This document shows positions 4,122 through 5,336 of a stretch of DNA of 5,336 nt, piece after piece. Position 1 is the stretch's first letter; every line of letters begins with the position of its first letter. A model generated the notes under the pieces. The model made no database searches, was not told the origin of the DNA, and saw only the letters and a list, made by a program, of their open reading frames with translations. The position numbers were made by a program, and so were the translations under genes. The DNA comes from Bacteriovorax stolpii (lineage in GTDB: Bacteria; Bdellovibrionota; Bacteriovoracia; Bacteriovoracales; Bacteriovoracaceae). The stretch spans positions 1 through 5,336 of the forward strand of contig CAMDDI010000217.1 of the NCBI GenBank assembly GCA_945890905.1. Direction: 5' to 3'.

Positions 4122-4943
4122 ATGAAAGTAATAAACTCAGATACTGGAACTGCAGAATATCAGCGAATTTTTCGCTTTATTCAGCGTAATCAGTTCCCCT
4201 TAACAACCTGGCAACTTCATGACGGAAAGAGAATTATCGGAACAACTTCTCTTGCCTCATTTCACTTAAAAAACCTTAGTGTCGCTTTTACTTTCCTAGA
4301 GCAATTCTCTCTTGATCCTTCACTGCCCCTCTATTTTTATTCAGAAAATTTGCAGTTTATCTTTAAAACTGAGAAATCCGAAATCAGAGGTTCTCAACTT
4401 GTCACGGCGTTTCCACTAGAAATTAAACTCCTGGATGAGTCTGAAACAATTGAAAGCTTTAATAAACTTGGCGTAGATATCTCCACCACTTGGCGAACCC
4501 AAAAATTAGTTTTAGAAGGGCCTGAAGTTTATTCAACCTATATGGGACGAGTTCCGAAACCGATGGCAGAGCGCTCATCTCGAGACCAGAATTTTCTGAA
4601 AGATGAATTTGATATGCTCAGCTTGGATGAAGAGGATAAAAAATTTGCAGACAAGCGAGAGAGTGTCCGAGTTCGTCCGAAGGCAGGCAAGATTGTAAAG
4701 GTCATGCTCAAAGATGATCCGAACATCCATGTGATGCGACTCTTTGATCTCTCTCAAGGTGGGCTGGCCTTCATCAGTCAAGACCTAGGGCCATTCCCCA
4801 AAACCTCTGAAGTGATTGTCATCGGTTTTGGAGAATTCGATTTAGATGATCCCTTGGTGGGCATGATCATGTCTCATCGCCCAGTTGATGAATCTGAAAG
4901 AGAATTTAAAATCGGCATCAAGTTTAATGACGGCCAGGATTAG
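4122..4943 (+). CDS. PilZ-domain cyclic-di-GMP receptor
   Basis: 273 residues. The C-terminal PilZ domain (about 178-270) has an intact cyclic-di-GMP signature: RESVR (R179 and R183, the RxxxR motif, continuing to R185) and DLSQGG (209-214, the DxSxGG motif). Binding is therefore expected. The N-terminal half (1 to about 110) has a beta-rich pattern ending in FKTEKSEIRG and TAFPLEIKLLDE, which resembles the YcgR-like N-terminal domain often paired with PilZ; a variable charged linker (140-178) follows. No transmembrane helix is seen, so it is cytoplasmic. Family members link cyclic-di-GMP to motility, polysaccharide or, in predatory bacteria, life-cycle control. The Shine-Dalgarno AGGTGA (4105-4110) is 11 nt from the ATG, rather far. 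Its TAG stop overlaps the stop of the convergent gene. Confidence 0.87.
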   Translation: MKVINSDTGTAEYQRIFRFIQRNQFPLTTWQLHDGKRIIGTTSLASFHLKNLSVAFTFLEQFSLDPSLPLYFYSENLQFIFKTEKSEIRGSQLVTAFPLEIKLLDESETIESFNKLGVDISTTWRTQKLVLEGPEVYSTYMGRVPKPMAERSSRDQNFLKDEFDMLSLDEEDKKFADKRESVRVRPKAGKIVKVMLKDDPNIHVMRLFDLSQGGLAFISQDLGPFPKTSEVIVIGFGEFDLDDPLVGMIMSHRPVDESEREFKIGIKFNDGQD

Positions 4944-5323
4944 AATTCGTATTCGTAATGAAACGGATTTTCAAAACTAGTATTCGAGCGACGGATTACT
5001 CGTCTTTGTTTTTTAAGTGAATTCAAAATATCCTTCATGTTGCGGCCCATGGTTCTTGGATTAATATATTCACTTTCAGTACCGCGGTCACATTCAAGAG
5101 TCTGACTATGGAGCATGATCAATTCATTTAAAGCATCATTTTTAATTTCGGCCGCTCGACGAGCAAATGGATCAAGGTGAGATCCAATATCAGTGACATG
5201 ATCTGGATAGATCACAAATACTTCTTTAACTTTTGCACAGGCATTCACAACATCTTTTTTCTTCAAGTCTTTTAAAACGAGTTTGAGTTTCTCGCTAATG
5301 GTGTCGATGCGTGCAAGCATCAC
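4940..5323 (-). CDS. Hypothetical helical protein, possibly 5'-truncated by the window
   Basis: At least 126 residues from the ATG at 5320; a GTG directly before it is an alternative. The frame stays open to the window end (5336), so the true start may lie outside, although AAAGAAG just upstream could serve as a ribosome binding site. I recognise no family. The N-terminal two-thirds look alpha-helical (ISEKLKLVLKDLKKKD, then ARRAAEIKNDALNEL). The C-terminus is strongly basic (LKKQRRVIRRS) and ends with an aromatic tail HYEYEF. There is no signal peptide or membrane segment in the visible part. It converges on the PilZ gene, sharing the bases TTAG: TAA on this strand, TAG on the other. Confidence 0.65.
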   Translation of the reverse strand: MMLARIDTISEKLKLVLKDLKKKDVVNACAKVKEVFVIYPDHVTDIGSHLDPFARRAAEIKNDALNELIMLHSQTLECDRGTESEYINPRTMGRNMKDILNSLKKQRRVIRRSNTSFENPFHYEYEF

Positions 5324-5336
5324 TTCTTTGGTACGC

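Overview
The window reads as compact chromosomal DNA from a Gram-negative bacterium with a GC content in the low-to-mid 40s by eye. Three features fit a predatory-type delta-like lineage (Bdellovibrionota, for example the lower-GC Bdellovibrio relatives): a two-part PilZ protein, a SUI1/eIF1-like factor with a four-Cys N-terminus, and a stand-alone AAA_28 NTPase with the CDRGTVDG motif. This placement is an inference from protein style; no rRNA or other phylogenetic marker is present.

Layout. Positions 1-401 hold no credible gene. They carry two diverged copies of a structured repeat of about 120 bp (about 25-144 and 291-408), each with an invariant CCAGAAAC/GTTTCTGG hairpin. A further 54-nt long-stem hairpin (241-294) shares four bases with the second copy. 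From 1973 down to 402 runs a tight minus-strand operon: a small secreted coiled-coil protein (1635-1973), a secreted protein of unknown function (956-1642, 8-bp overlap) and an RluE-type 23S rRNA pseudouridine synthase (402-947, 8-bp gap). After a 229-bp divergent intergenic region comes a very small gene (2203-2283) for a 26-residue single-helix membrane protein, with a strong ribosome binding site and its own terminator. Next are a SUI1/YciH-like translation factor (plus, 2349-2699), a convergent AAA_28 NTPase (minus, 2720-3334), a divergent DTW-domain tRNA aminocarboxypropyltransferase (plus, 3357-4076), a PilZ-domain protein (plus, 4122-4943) and a convergent hypothetical gene that may run off the right edge (minus, 4940-5323 or beyond).

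How the genes relate. Three of the nine genes act on the translation machinery (RluE on 23S rRNA, the SUI1 factor on initiation, the DTW enzyme on tRNA). They are not in one operon. PilZ points to cyclic-di-GMP signalling. The operon links two exported proteins to an rRNA-modifying enzyme, a pairing with no obvious functional logic.

The most interesting signals are regulatory. The SUI1 and AAA_28 genes each have a sigma70-like promoter whose -10 box ends exactly 7 nt before the ATG, and neither has a Shine-Dalgarno sequence, so both look leaderless. The -35 and -10 boxes of the SUI1 promoter lie inside the terminator hairpin and T-tract of the preceding microprotein gene, so one 35-bp element may end one transcript and start the next. 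The repeat/hairpin block at the left edge is the other part that ordinary gene content does not explain.
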